Position numbers and translations under genes: made by a program. A stretch of 64,000 bases of DNA, taken from assembly GCF_003324165.1 (NCBI RefSeq), contig NW_025407856.1, positions 248,001 to 312,000 on the forward strand, written 5' to 3'. The notes below the pieces were generated by a model. That model was not told where the DNA came from and did no database searches. It saw nothing but the letters and a program-made list of their open reading frames with translations. How positions within the stretch are numbered: the first letter of the stretch is position 1; every line of letters begins with the position of its first letter. Source of the DNA: Naegleria lovaniensis (taxonomy: Eukaryota > Heterolobosea > Eutetramitea > Acrasida > Naegleriidae). This document shows, in pieces, positions 29,970 to 40,950 of this stretch.

Positions 29970-31283
29970 TCATGATGTCATCTTAATAACGACATCAGAA
30001 AGCATAAGGATACCATCATGATGTTGCTCACCAACACTACTCACACACATTTTCCTAAAGCAAGGAAAGGATTTTTCAATGTGAGCACATACCATTTCCC
30101 ATGAGAATGCTGTCCTATAGATATATGATCTGAATCGAGATGCCGAAATTTGAATATGTGATGGGACGGAAAACTCAAGCGTTCCCAATGCATGCCATGT
30201 GTTAGACTTGTCACAATATAAACAGTTTCCAAGTCGCGTATAAATGAATAAAGTACTATGCTCACAAATACCCATTGAAATTACTTCATCATTCGTTCTT
30301 ACAAGTCTTCCAATATCCAACCAATCATCGTTCCGCCTTATAAAAAATCCCCTATTGCGTAGCTTGAGAACCACGTTACAGTGACTTCCATGGATAATAT
30401 ATTCGACATCTGAAGTGTTATACAAGTTTAGCTCTTTATCTGAAACCACAGAAACGTGACCATCTTGGTTCAGCACTGAAGAGAAAAAGCTTAGAAAATG
30501 ACTAAACAACTTTACAGGTTGAGTCATTCTCCAATCATGTACGATCACCCGAGTCCAAGTAGGTAGTACCTCACCAAGGGTACCAATTACGCTCTCATAA
30601 ATTTCTCCATTGGATGTTAACACCAATGATGTAGAGTTACGTGCTGCTACGGAAATAATTTGCTTCTTACTCCCAAAACAGCTCTCTTGATCTACTTCCA
30701 TTGGAGTAGAAATATTGTCCCATGATCTGTTAGTATTCGAAGTAATGTATTTCATTTGGGATTTTCCATTCAAAAATACTCTGCCATCTTGACTTACGAA
30801 AATGGAATGATTCATTCCACACGCTCCATCCACAATTTTCATGTTCGAAATTGGGCCTACGGCTTGAATCATTCCTTTAGGATGACCGTTCCTTGAAGAG
30901 TTATTACTTTCATTCTGATGTTTGTGCTTTATATTGTTTGGGAAAAGATCTTGTTTAAATACTAAAGGTCCACAAAATCCACAACATAATTCTCCAAAAT
31001 AATTCGTTCCAAATGATAACACCATACCATCCATCGTTATAATATGAGAATGAGATTTACCAGAAATTATTTTGTGGATATGAATAGATGGGTTGATTTC
31101 CACCTTCCGAATCAAGGACTCATCAACCTCGTCCAGCATCAATGGAACAATATTATTGGATAGATCAGGTTGAAATTCTCCCTCTCTAAAAATTCGAGAT
31201 CCTAGAGGTAAATGTTCATACGAGAGTGCTTGAGTCGGTAATCGGATAGAATAAATCTCTTCGTGGCCACGTCTTGTCGTCAT
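29970..31283 (-). CDS. RCC1-like repeat protein
   Basis: 437 residues. At least three RCC1-type blade sequences are visible: HKIISGKSHSHIITMDG-MVLSFGTNYFGELCCG, MKIVDGACGMNHSIFVSQDG and IISVAARNSTSLVLTSNG. These fit a seven-bladed RCC1 propeller, though the later blades are degenerate. RCC1-fold proteins serve as exchange factors or binding platforms; the Ran-exchange function cannot be claimed from this divergent sequence. The ATG follows a run of seven A. Its start lies only 70 bases from the start of the divergent RhoBTB-type gene. Confidence 0.65.
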   Translation of the reverse strand: MTTRRGHEEIYSIRLPTQALSYEHLPLGSRIFREGEFQPDLSNNIVPLMLDEVDESLIRKVEINPSIHIHKIISGKSHSHIITMDGMVLSFGTNYFGELCCGFCGPLVFKQDLFPNNIKHKHQNESNNSSRNGHPKGMIQAVGPISNMKIVDGACGMNHSIFVSQDGRVFLNGKSQMKYITSNTNRSWDNISTPMEVDQESCFGSKKQIISVAARNSTSLVLTSNGEIYESVIGTLGEVLPTWTRVIVHDWRMTQPVKLFSHFLSFFSSVLNQDGHVSVVSDKELNLYNTSDVEYIIHGSHCNVVLKLRNRGFFIRRNDDWLDIGRLVRTNDEVISMGICEHSTLFIYTRLGNCLYCDKSNTWHALGTLEFSVPSHIQISASRFRSYIYRTAFSWEMVCAHIEKSFPCFRKMCVSSVGEQHHDGILMLSDVVIKMTS

Positions 31284-31353
31284 TTTTTTGTGTTTTTACA
31301 ACACTTGGTTGAATCACATGAAAAGTTCCAAGTTCTTAAAAGCGTAAAAAAAA

Positions 31354-33654
31354 ATGAAAACTTTTGCGTTTATGGGAGCTACTCGTGTCGGGAAGACTTG
31401 CTTGATTCATCGGTTAACAAAAAATCAATACTGGTATGTATGATGGAAATTTGATGGAATAAAGAAATGGTTATGAGATTTGATGGTGGAAATTTTTTGA
31501 TTTGGAATAATAATTTTACATTCAAGTCAGGATCCGTTGAGTCATACGATAGTACATTCATTGATCGATGTTCTTGGAATTATGACAAGGGTGTCATTGG
31601 TGGTAAGTGGATGTTAGAAAAATGTTGAATTCATTTTCAAAAATGTTTAAATGGACTTGATAATTTTACAAAGTAGAAAGTGATGGACAAAGATTTGTAA
31701 GTGATATTTCTTAAAAAATTAATTGACATACATTCCACTAATCAAAGAAAAAGTAAGAGACTCTTTTATAGGAGCTGATCATTGTATTATAATCTATTTG
31801 TTTTCACTTTTCCAAAGATAATAGATTTGCCTTAATTAGTGATGTTTTTTTCTTATGGTAAGTCTATGGTTAAAAATTATTTCAATCTTGGTACTGAAAT
31901 GAAATTGAGAACAGTTTTGCGTTGGATGACATTCAAACATTAACTGAATTGGAAAAAATTTGGATTCCAGCTCTTGTGAATGTGAAAGAAGAGACGGACA
32001 TTGTATGTACTTTTTCAAATGTGACATTTCCAAATTCAATGGCTATCAGAAAATAATACTTGTTGGAACTAAGGCAGATTTACTGCTTGATGAATCCATA
32101 CCTAAACGTAATATTATTCAAAAACGAGTGATTGTTAATTTTGTGGAAAAATACAAGTCTAATATTCAAGGTACTTTTTTAACAAGCTCAAAAACAGGGT
32201 ACAATGTCAAAGAAATCACTGAACACGTATTTAGTTTGAAAGGGTATACGTTTCAAAACTACTCGTTACCCAAGCCCATACCTCCTGTTCTTCCTGACAA
32301 ACCAGTCAAGCCACGTGCATATGCAAGAAAACCTTTCAATGACGAGAAATATTTGTGTCTATTGAATAACAATGACATACATGATGTCACCTTTGTTGTA
32401 TTTGACAAACAGGAAGGAAACTTTAAGAATATATATTCTCAGCAATTGATCCTAAGCTGCTCTCCATCCAAAGTACTCGAAGACCTATTTACCGAATTGT
32501 TAAATGTAAAATATCAACAACAATCTCACCAAGACATCGATGTGAGATGTCACTTGAAAGGAATACATGAGCAAAACATGTATAGACAAATATTTTCAAA
32601 CATTGAATACTCAGATCTCGATGGAAGTATTACCATGACACTAATCAACGATATTACCTATGAAGAGTTTTTGCCTGTCCTTGAAGTGACTTATTGTGGA
32701 TGGTCAAAAACATTAAAACGAAATTTAAGGAAAAATTCAACTCAAGAATATCAAGAAAAGGCTCTATCCGTTGCTTCCTTGTTCAAGATGGAACCTCTCA
32801 CACAAATGATTCGAAACTTTCAAAATTCTATTGAAGATTTATTTCATGAAACTGCCAATTCACTTACTGAAGAACTCACTCACAAAATTAATGTAAAATT
32901 CTATAACAATCCACTCAACGCAAACGTTCAATTTATTTGCCATGATACCATCTATCATGCTCACAAAGCAATGATTTACACCAATGGAGAAGTATTTAAG
33001 AACATGTTTGGTGTGGATAAATTTATGGAAGGAACAAGCAAAATGGTTCAAATGGACCTCTTTCAAGGACTTTCAATAAGCTCTGACGAAAATCGTACAA
33101 AGTTTGCAAAAGAACAAGAGAGACGAAAAGTATGTGAATCCTTTTTAACCTATCTCTACACGGGTCATGCACGCCTTAGTAATGAAATTGTGGTGGAAAT
33201 GATGGCTCTCTCCCATCAATATGGTCTTCAATGTCTTACCATGCAGTGTGAAGTATTTCTTTGTGAAATGATTGATGCATGTATGTCTAAGGATCGACCA
33301 GTCTCTGATTTGAAGGAAAAACAAGAGAGAATTTTGGATGACGACGACTTGGATTTATTGACGTTAATGGAAGTGGCCAAATGGTACAATGCCAAACAAT
33401 TGAAACGATGTTGTTTGTATTATATTGGACTCAACTATGATTTGTATTTGAGACATGCGTCGGATGATGAATTGTTGAAAAACAAGATTGAAAAACATCG
33501 ATGGCCCTCAGCGAGCTATTTGCGAAAAAAAGAAGAATATGAACACAGAATCAAGGAATACGAGAGAGGAGTGAAGATTTTGAACGAGTACTTCTCCTCC
33601 GAAGAGGTGCCATCAGTAAAGAAAAACACAGCATCGCCTTGTGAAATTCAATAA
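31354..33654 (+). CDS. RhoBTB-type protein: Rho GTPase domain plus two BTB domains (multi-exon)
   Basis: Exon 1 starts at 31354 with MKTFAFMGATRVGKTCLIH (G1/P-loop). Further exons: 31527-31602 (VESYDSTFIDRCSWNYDKG), a short one near 31677-31700 (ESDGQRFV), ~31754-31815 (KVRDSFIGADHCIIIYLFS), ~31910-32002 (ALDDIQTLTELEKIWIP) and 32050-33654. The last exon opens with KIILVGTKADL (G4) and SSKTGYNVKEI (G5), then has two BTB/POZ domains (about DIHDVTFVVFDKQEG and NANVQFICHDTIYHAHKAM). RhoBTB proteins are atypical GTPases that bind cullin-3 ubiquitin ligases. In the G3 motif DTAGQ appears as ESDGQ, so the Asp is replaced by Glu. The introns between 31438 and 31914 are only partly resolved; one junction (after LFSLF) lacks an obvious GT donor. 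The architecture is clear, the exact protein is not. Confidence 0.7.
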
Positions 33655-34016
33655 AGAACCAAAATGAATGTTGACAGGTGATGACCATGGTTTCACACAA
33701 CATTCATGAATCGGATGTAAAAAGACAAGAGCCAGCAACACTATGAATTGTGTTATGATCAATGATGGAATGGTCAATGATGACATGTATGGTGTGTATG
33801 TGAAAAAATGATAGACCAAACCCTCACCACAACATGATCAAAATTGGCCACACTCCAAATGATCTCCTCCTTCTCAGACGTGTACACATCATTTCTCCTT
33901 CTTGAAATTCAACTCGACCATATCATATAAAACTACAATGTGTATACATTTACAATAAATTACTAGAGTCATGATACTACTTCTGTATTATATATTGTTG
34001 TATACAACACACACAA
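33655..34016. other. Convergent intergenic region without a visible gene
   Basis: 362 bases between the 3' ends of the RhoBTB-type and calmodulin-like genes. AT-rich, with several ATG-rich repeats of no clear order. A 68-codon minus-strand frame (33613-33819) overlaps the RhoBTB 3' end and has no domain. No RNA gene or terminal repeat seen. Confidence 0.4.
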
Positions 34017-34478
34017 TTAATGTTTGGATGGCATTAAAAAGTTAACAAACAATGAATAGTTCAAATTTCCAGAGTCATCAGTCTCTGCATATTTGAAAAT
34101 TTCATCAGCTTGTTCACTTGCCAAGTTATCACTTCCGGTACCCAAATTGACCAAAGCATAACGAATTTCAGTCAATGGAGCAAATCCAGTTCCATCTCGA
34201 TCGAAAATTTTGAAACATTCCTTCACTCTTTGTTCATTATCTGCAACAAATGTTTTAGATTCCAAGATTGAAGTCAATTGAGAGAATGTGAAATATCCCA
34301 ACTTGGATGGATCAATTTCTTGAGCACATCTTTCAACATCCTTGTTCGATGGGTTCTTTCCACAAACTCTAATCAATTTACCAAGTTCCTCGATTGGGAT
34401 CTTTCCGTCACTGTCCTTGTCGAACAATCTGAAAGCATCTTCAGCATCAGAGAGTTGTTCTTGTGTGAGTTTTGGCAT
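34017..34478 (-). CDS. Calmodulin-like EF-hand protein
   Basis: 153 residues, the size of calmodulin (149), with four EF-hand positions. Loop 1, DKDSDGKIPIEE (about 20-31), is canonical. Loop 2 (EIDPSKLGYFTF) and loop 4 (AETDDSGNLNYS) have lost key ligands, and loop 3 (DRDGTGFAPLTE, about 94) is borderline. Calcium binding is therefore reduced relative to calmodulin, and the protein may be a regulatory or myosin light chain or a centrin/calmodulin relative acting as a constitutive subunit. FRLFDKDSDG and CFKIFDRDGTG mark the entering helices. Single exon. Confidence 0.85.
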   Translation of the reverse strand: MPKLTQEQLSDAEDAFRLFDKDSDGKIPIEELGKLIRVCGKNPSNKDVERCAQEIDPSKLGYFTFSQLTSILESKTFVADNEQRVKECFKIFDRDGTGFAPLTEIRYALVNLGTGSDNLASEQADEIFKYAETDDSGNLNYSLFVNFLMPSKH

Positions 34479-34689
34479 TTTGAGAGAGGATGGTGGTGTT
34501 GTTGTTGATAATTTTTTTTTATGAAAATAAATTGATGAGTGAAAGTTGACAGGAAAAGAAAGTCGTCCAAAGCTGACGAAAGCTCGTCGTCAAGTCGTCA
34601 ACTCACTGAATTCAGTAACAAGAAAATGGGTAATGGGGAGGCAAGTGTGTTTTACAGGTACTTGACCATGTTTTTTTAAAACGTTTCAC

Positions 34690-36207
34690 TCACTCGTTGA
34701 GTGTTGAATTGGCCTCAAACTTGACTTCTACATGGAAACTTGTAGTTATTTTGACAACATCTCTGGTTTTGTGAGTTTCTGTGACTGTTTTTTTGAGAAC
34801 TCCTTTCCAATGAATGATAGACATGTCATCCTTAGATGGCGAGAAAAGATCATGGTCTGAAGATGCATTTTCGAATTGATATTGAGTCTCAATCACACAT
34901 GATGACACTGTGGAGGCATTTGCTTCTTTTCCTTCTTTGATGAGCCCCTCAATGTCTTGTTTCATCTCCACATTGGTAATGGACTGTATTAATTCTTCGA
35001 GAACGACATTGGATGAAGCTGCAAAATTGTTGGAATCAATTCCGTCGACATGAGCATATCCGTAGAGGTAGGCCTTATCTTCTCCAATGATACCTGAGAG
35101 AACAATCTGTTGAAACCACAAGATCACATTTCCCCTATGAAGAATTCAGATATCAATGTGTGAATTCGTGCCATCATACACTCAACTTTGAACATACCAT
35201 TGATGTAGCTCCAATAAATCATTGCTGCCTAATGTAATGCTTTCTGTATCGTCAACAAGAGTATCTTCTTTGTTATCATTAATCCAACACGTCATGGAGG
35301 TTATTTTCATAAAACCAGAAATAGGAGTCAATTTCTTCATAGGCTCTCTTTGGATGGGCTCATTAGGGATTGGATATGCTTTCAAAATATTATAAATAGC
35401 TGAATAATCTAGTTGTTGATCTGTGTTAGCTTGAGTGTTCAACACCTCCAATAACTCTGGAGCTTTATAAACATTAACAATTAAATCTCCAAGTAAGGAC
35501 ATTTCAGCATATTTTCCCACGTGAGGTGCACAACTGAATCCTATCACAATATCGTCGAGAGGTATTTGGAGAGGTTTTTTAAGTTGTCTATGTTGAACCA
35601 ATTGCTGTTTGATATAATTAAAATGTACATCAAATGACTCGGCCATTTTGTCAATATCTTGCAATAACGTTGCCAATTGTACTTGCAAGGCGTTCTTTTG
35701 TGGAATTTCTACTTCTGAAAAAGTTCCTGCATTTAACAAATCCCAAGCTTTCAAAAGTAAGAATTCTCTGTCTTTTTCCATATTTAATAAATCAATACAC
35801 TCAATGATAAAAGACGCAACAAAATAAGTAGATTTGTGGTATTTGACATTTGTGGGACAATCTAATAATTCTAGCAACACATTTTCGTAATGTTGAGTTA
35901 ACTTGGGGCTCTCCAAAATCTGATTTTTCTGAGTAAAAAATTTGTGCATGTCGGTTTCATAATCAAACAAGTTCTTCTTTCTGTTCACAAAATTCATTGA
36001 GAACTTTCGTAAACAGCTTCCGTACATATTTAAATTATTGTTATTAAATAACTTTTTAGCCATCAAGGAATTCGATGAATGCTCATTGCTTCCGCAAAGA
36101 AGTCGCATCTCTTGATGAGCTTCCGTACATCCTAGCAAGTAGCCTCTATGTAAATTGCTTCCTATTGGAGAGTGAAGAGGTCGCAAACCAACCATTAATT
36201 TTTTCAT
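34690..36207 (-). CDS. Orphan protein of 484 residues (2 exons)
   Basis: Exons 36207-35198 and 35134-34690 with a 63-base GTATGT...ATAG intron; the phases join exactly (...LELHQW|GNVILWFQQIV...). The ATG follows eight A. The N-terminal ~35 residues (MKKLMVGLRPLHSPIGS, NLHRGYLLG) have a basic, hydroxylated character that could target mitochondria. The rest is mixed helix and strand with no motif I recognise; a conserved-looking stretch is DDIVIGFSCAPHVGKYAEMS. There is no membrane segment. Its start lies 32 bases from the stop of the next gene on the same strand. Confidence 0.6.
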
Positions 36208-36239
36208 TTTTTTTAAATTAATTTTTATTGATTACTATT

Positions 36240-36899
36240 TCATGATGATGATCCCGAATATTTGGAAATAAATCCTTTGAGCCAAATGGAGGTATGTATA
36301 ACAGCCAAAGCTCCAAAAACAATTCTAGAATAATTCAAGGCTTTGGATTTGAGAATGGAAACAATTCCGTCTGCTTGAGAAATAATTTCTCTTTCAAACG
36401 TTACGGATTTGGATAACCAATGACGTGTGGCCTTATAGTGTGTTTTTTCATTCTCATTGACCTCGAATTGATGGACTAAAACTGAAAATAATTCGTCATA
36501 GGTTTTAGAAGAAATATCAATGGTGCTTGACGTTAAGGTGAATTTAACAATTCTTCTATCGGAGAGTCTAGAAATTGATTTTGAATAAGTGATCGTTTCG
36601 GAATTATTTGTTAGTGGAACTGTTTTAGCATCGAAGGATTTGGTTACATTCGGGATGTGGTTGTCCTTTTCAATGAACAAGTATTGAGAAAGTAAATAGA
36701 GGGATATGAAGAGTGCAGGTCTAGCTGTGGATGGTGAGGTTGGAATGATGATAGAAGGAATTAACGATCTCACAGCTTTGAATGGAATTAATAACAATTC
36801 ACTACTGGATGATGAGGTTGTTGAAAGAGCCTTCTCGGAAGAAATCCACTTGGATGAACCTCCTGAGGACCTCTCTGTGATGTCTTCGAATGTTGGCAT
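36240..36899 (-). CDS. Orphan protein with possible C-terminal membrane anchor
   Basis: 219 residues. The N-terminus is Ser/Thr-rich; two hydrophobic stretches occur, a weaker one at about 60-75 (ARPALFISLYLLSQYLF) and a clearer one near the C-terminus (about 192-212, IVFGALAVIHTSIWLKGFI), followed by a short polar tail. This fits a tail-anchored or two-pass membrane protein. The middle (SKTYDELFSVLVHQFEVNE) is probably soluble. No family recognised. Confidence 0.5.
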   Translation of the reverse strand: MPTFEDITERSSGGSSKWISSEKALSTTSSSSSELLLIPFKAVRSLIPSIIIPTSPSTARPALFISLYLLSQYLFIEKDNHIPNVTKSFDAKTVPLTNNSETITYSKSISRLSDRRIVKFTLTSSTIDISSKTYDELFSVLVHQFEVNENEKTHYKATRHWLSKSVTFEREIISQADGIVSILKSKALNYSRIVFGALAVIHTSIWLKGFISKYSGSSS

Positions 36900-37047
36900 T
36901 TTGTTGTGCTTAAAAAAAAGTGTGTTGAATTGGTTGAGACAAAATGATTGGCTTCATGACCTGATGATTGTGACTAATGTCGAAATAGAAAATAATTTAA
37001 TTTCTTGATTGGTAGATGATTGATTCACGAGTGTAACACGTGTTTTG

Positions 37048-38352
37048 TTAATAGTCATCTCCTCTACTGATAACTTCTTTACGTGTTGGTTTGAGAACTA
37101 TTGTATGTTCATATTGAGATGTGTAGCAGCCCTTAACGTCACACAATGGTGGGTATTCATTTACCACACCTGCATTCACTAAACTCTTAAGAGCTACCAT
37201 ATACTTTTCTTCACCGAGTCTGTCAAGATATCTACGACAGAAAGCCAGCGTACTAAAGTTGTCTTCAATCACTTTGAGCAATTCACGAGCCTTTTGTGTC
37301 TTTAAATCTGTTGGATTAATCTTCTTGAAGAAGTCTCTCATGTAGTGTGAACAAACTCCCTCGTGTTCCACATATCCTTTACCTGTTGAACCGAAAGTTT
37401 CGATGGCAAAGAATTCATTTTCCTCCATCTTGGTTTGATCGTTATTCCTTACGATTGGTACGGTTTTACCAGCATGAATTCTATATCTTTCAACAGAGTG
37501 ACCATTCAAATTACGAACACACTTCACAGGATATGTCTTGCCATTCAATTCCACTTCATAACTTTCCATTACTTCTTGAATTGCAGCTCCAATATCTGAC
37601 ATTCTTACATCAATACCAGCTGTTTTAATACCAGTGTTTGTGGCATCCTTTGCAGCCATTGCTAATGGCTTAAATTTGTCATCCCAATACATTGTAAAAG
37701 CACAGTCAATGATACGCCCATTAATGTGCAATCCCAAATCGAATTTGATAATATCATCGGCTGTTATCACTGTTTCATCTCCTGCATTTGGAGTGTAGTG
37801 AGCAGCACAGTTGTTCATTGAACAACCAAGTGGGAAAGCCAAACCAGCATTCAATTTGTTATCTTCAATCAATTCTCTTGCCTTGTTTTCGAATGCTTCG
37901 GCAGCATCAATCACTTTCATACCAGGCTTAACATAACCTTGGAACCATTTTCTTGCTGTTCTGTGTACTTCGGCAGCTTGTCTTGCTTCTTGATAGATCT
38001 TATCGAACAATTCTTCTTTTTGTTGTTCCTCTTTTGATGATGATCTAAATCTATTGAAGTCTTGGGTGTATTCCATATTTTCTCCTTCTGGGAATTTATT
38101 GTTTTTGAATAAATATCGGATTGGAACGGTTGGTTCGGGTTGAGTTTGTTCGTTAGGATAAGACTTTGGTTGTGGTGCGACTGATGATGTTGTTGATGAT
38201 GATGGATTTTGTTGTACCTTCTTCTTTTCTTCCGTCTTCTTCTTTTCAACAGCCTTCTCGTTTTGTTTTTGCATTTCCATTAGGAAGGCCATATCATCAT
38301 CTTGTTTTGCGGACTTTTTGGTTGCAGATTGTGCTGAAGATTTCTTGGTCAT
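37048..38352 (-). CDS. METAP2: Methionine aminopeptidase 2
   Basis: Removes the initiator methionine from nascent proteins in the cytosol; a di-metal enzyme. All five metal ligands are visible: Asp205 and Asp216 (FDLGLHINGRIIDCAFT), His285 (NLNGHSVERYRIHAGKTVP), Glu318 (FAIETFGSTGKG) and Glu415 (TSQYEHTIVLKP). His185 (AAHYTPN) is the conserved active-site His that fumagillin modifies in type 2 enzymes. The ~60-residue insert typical of type 2 is present, and the N-terminal Lys/Glu-rich tail (1-50) matches the ribosome/eIF2-associated tail of animal MetAP2. The C-terminus SRGDDY is identical to the human one. 434 residues; A-run before the ATG. Confidence 0.95.
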   Translation of the reverse strand: MTKKSSAQSATKKSAKQDDDMAFLMEMQKQNEKAVEKKKTEEKKKVQQNPSSSTTSSVAPQPKSYPNEQTQPEPTVPIRYLFKNNKFPEGENMEYTQDFNRFRSSSKEEQQKEELFDKIYQEARQAAEVHRTARKWFQGYVKPGMKVIDAAEAFENKARELIEDNKLNAGLAFPLGCSMNNCAAHYTPNAGDETVITADDIIKFDLGLHINGRIIDCAFTMYWDDKFKPLAMAAKDATNTGIKTAGIDVRMSDIGAAIQEVMESYEVELNGKTYPVKCVRNLNGHSVERYRIHAGKTVPIVRNNDQTKMEENEFFAIETFGSTGKGYVEHEGVCSHYMRDFFKKINPTDLKTQKARELLKVIEDNFSTLAFCRRYLDRLGEEKYMVALKSLVNAGVVNEYPPLCDVKGCYTSQYEHTIVLKPTRKEVISRGDDY

Positions 38353-38436
38353 TTTTTTGTGATTCGTTTTTTGTGAATTATTATTGTTGAGAATCCTTCA
38401 TCACATCCAATGAAGAAGAATATTATTGAAATAAAT

Positions 38437-39267
38437 TTATTCTTCATCGTCTCCTGTTCCATCATAAGTAATGCTTGTCACAAATGGATTGAAAATTCGA
38501 ATAAACTCATCAGTGTTGAATAGAATTTTCCAATCTTCTGTACCTCCACCAACCCAAAATTGTTTGTGGTCATCCACAATTTTCTTGTCCAGAACAATTG
38601 GCACGTTCACATGCTCTTTGGATGGAAGTGGTACTGGAGAAACTCCATTGTAATCATAACCAGTTAATTCAAAAGCCTTATTGGCATCGGCCAGGCTGAA
38701 CACAAATTGCTTCTTTCCTAACTTTCCTTGATTCAATTCTCGAACAAATTTCGTAAGCTTTTTCGAATTGAATTTCGCTGAATATTGAACAATCACACAA
38801 TAAAATTTAGAATTGCTTCTTTCTGAGCAATCAGTTTTTACACATTTTGAATTTTCCAAAATTAAACTCTTACAAAGCTGATGAATGCTTTCGGTCTGAA
38901 GAATGTCTCTTCTCTCCTCCAAGCTTCGGGAATAGTAATCTGCAGGAACCTGAGAAAATTTAGCAAATTTAAATCCAAGTTTCTTAACTTGACTCTTCAA
39001 CACTTTAATGAGCTCCGTATCATTTGGTTCTTCCTTTTCAAAGTTACTCTCGTGAGCAATGGCGAAGTTGGTAGCAGTTTGGTCTTGTTTAGGAGAATGG
39101 TCTTGTTGCTCGTCATTATTTTCATTACTGGCAAGTCTTGTGTCGTTATCGGAGTCTGTGGTTTCTGCTCTTGCAACGGATTTAATTTCTCTTTGCAACT
39201 CATCAAGGCTTTTGCCAATATTTTGAAAGCGTAGAATGAGTTGCTCGAGCCTTTGATTTTCTTGCAT
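38437..39267 (-). CDS. YbaK/ProX-type aminoacyl-tRNA deacylase domain protein
   Basis: 276 residues. An N-terminal coiled-coil start (QRLEQLILRFQNIGKSLDEL) and an acidic linker precede a YbaK/EbsC domain (about 100-265). Visible signature: KFVFSLADANKAFELTGYDY followed by NGVSPVPLPSKEHVNVPIVLD, where the GVSP loop lines the active site in YbaK and ProRS-editing proteins, then FWVGGGTEDWKILFN. The family hydrolyses mischarged aminoacyl-tRNA (for example Cys-tRNA-Pro). The animal YbaK-like gene PRORSD1 is related, but the coiled-coil N-terminus is unlike it. Single exon, A-run before the ATG. Confidence 0.8.
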   Translation of the reverse strand: MQENQRLEQLILRFQNIGKSLDELQREIKSVARAETTDSDNDTRLASNENNDEQQDHSPKQDQTATNFAIAHESNFEKEEPNDTELIKVLKSQVKKLGFKFAKFSQVPADYYSRSLEERRDILQTESIHQLCKSLILENSKCVKTDCSERSNSKFYCVIVQYSAKFNSKKLTKFVRELNQGKLGKKQFVFSLADANKAFELTGYDYNGVSPVPLPSKEHVNVPIVLDKKIVDDHKQFWVGGGTEDWKILFNTDEFIRIFNPFVTSITYDGTGDDEE

Positions 39268-39342
39268 TTTTTTAATTCAAATTTAGTCGTAATTGCTCTG
39301 GATGATTTAACTGTGATATGTTTCGTAATGTAATGCAACAAT

Positions 39343-40840
39343 TTAGTTATTGGTGAATATCATTTCCATGTCCACCAATTGTTTCTTGTTGAGAATTGAA
39401 AATCCTTTCAATTTTTGTTTCGTGAAAGTGTGAAGTTCTGGTAATCGAACCAAATAAGACTTTTCCAAATTAATTAACTCTGTAAAATTGTTCCTCTCAT
39501 TTGGATAAAACACCAAAAGTGAATCAGTATTGCATCCGACATACAAAGCAAGACCATCACATGCCCATTTCATACACTCAAATTTCAATTGAAATAATTC
39601 TCCAAGGTTTGTGAAATATTTCTTTTGAACGTCTTGTGCCAGAATAATAGGGTTGTCGTAAATATCATCAATGTCTTGATTTGAAATATAGTCTTCTGTC
39701 ATGAACACTAGATGTCGTCGTTTTTCTGAGTAATTGAACTGAATTACTGAGTGTTCAACGTTATAGATCGATCGTTTCAAAATATTGATAATGAAACCTA
39801 CCATTATGCTGGTGTGGGATCTTAATAAAATTGGTTTTGAACAAGTTGACTGATACTGATGAAATGTCCCACATTTCTGTAGCGATACGTTTCTCTTCCT
39901 GGGTGTATACATCATCATCATTATCGATCACAGAATCTATTGGAGGTCCAGTCATGGCCATAGTATCATTATTACTGGTCAGTATCACAGTAGCAAGACT
40001 TCCATCAGGTGAAATTTCAATCTTTGAAATCGTATTCGTTGGACTTAATTGAGTTAATTTATGAATCATTGGTGGCTCGTTATCATATTTAAACTCGTGC
40101 TGTGTCAAAACACCATCGTTCCACAACATCCAAAACCCATTGTTGGACTTGGCTACATAATGTTCCGCACGGAATATGTATTGCACTGTGTGAACACTGA
40201 TAGAATTGGAAGCATGATTATTGACGATATCTTTCAACGAATAAGTTGTAATAAATGACTGTGGCTCAATTCTTGAAAACATCAGATCCATATCAATGAG
40301 AATGACAGTCCCATCTCTACAAACTACATGCATTTGCTGAGCCCAAATGGAACCCATAATACGAGTTGTTGCAATTCCAATAATTTCTAAATCCTGAAAA
40401 TGGTGTGAAAAATCATGCAAAATTTGCACTTCTTCCACTCTACTTTTATCATCAGTGCATAATTTCCAAAATTTCAATTCATTCACACTCCAAGAAACAT
40501 GACAATTTCCATCATGAATAAAATCAATTCCAACAACTCGATTGGAATGCATTGGAAATTGAATAAATTTTAATTCTTCATTCGGAATGATAAAAGAACT
40601 ATCCTTCAAGGAACTTGAAATTTGTTCATTCTCTGTTTCATTACCTTCTTCGCATTTTCTTCTCGGAGGCGAAGTGATCACTGAAATACATCCATTTTCA
40701 TATCCTACGAAAATTAAATCATATTCAATGATCATGAGAATATCATCAGAATCAAAATCGGCAAAGGCAGTGTCTATGGTTGGATCCTGTATTTTTGACA
40801 CAATATCCAGACATGAAATACGAGAACGTGATGGCGCCAT
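39343..40840 (-). CDS. Beta-propeller (WD40-like) protein, divergent (2 exons)
   Basis: Exons 40840-39802 and 39746-39343 around a 55-base GTAGGT...CTCAG intron; 480 residues in phase. Repeated blade-like sequences are present (DLIFVGYENGCISVIT, NRVVGIDFIHDGNCHVSWS, MHVVCRDGTVILIDMD, TISKIEISPDGSLATVILT, LALYVGCNTDSLLVFYP), typical of WD40 or nucleoporin-like propellers. Classical WD dipeptides are largely missing. Which complex it serves is not evident; a divergent Nup37/Sec13-like or vacuolar tethering subunit is possible but unproven. Divergent from the F-box-like gene over 110 bases. Confidence 0.55.
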
Positions 40841-40950
40841 TTATTTGTGTTTAATATTTCCATTAAAAACTTTATAGTTCGTTGTAATGAACGAGAAAGA
40901 CTTTCCACTACTGATGCAACAACTTTACTATTCACTTGTTCCAGAAAAAA

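Noticed and set aside
37048-38352. MetAP2 versus the inactive relative PA2G4
   Set aside because: All five metal ligands and the active-site His are present, so it is the active peptidase.
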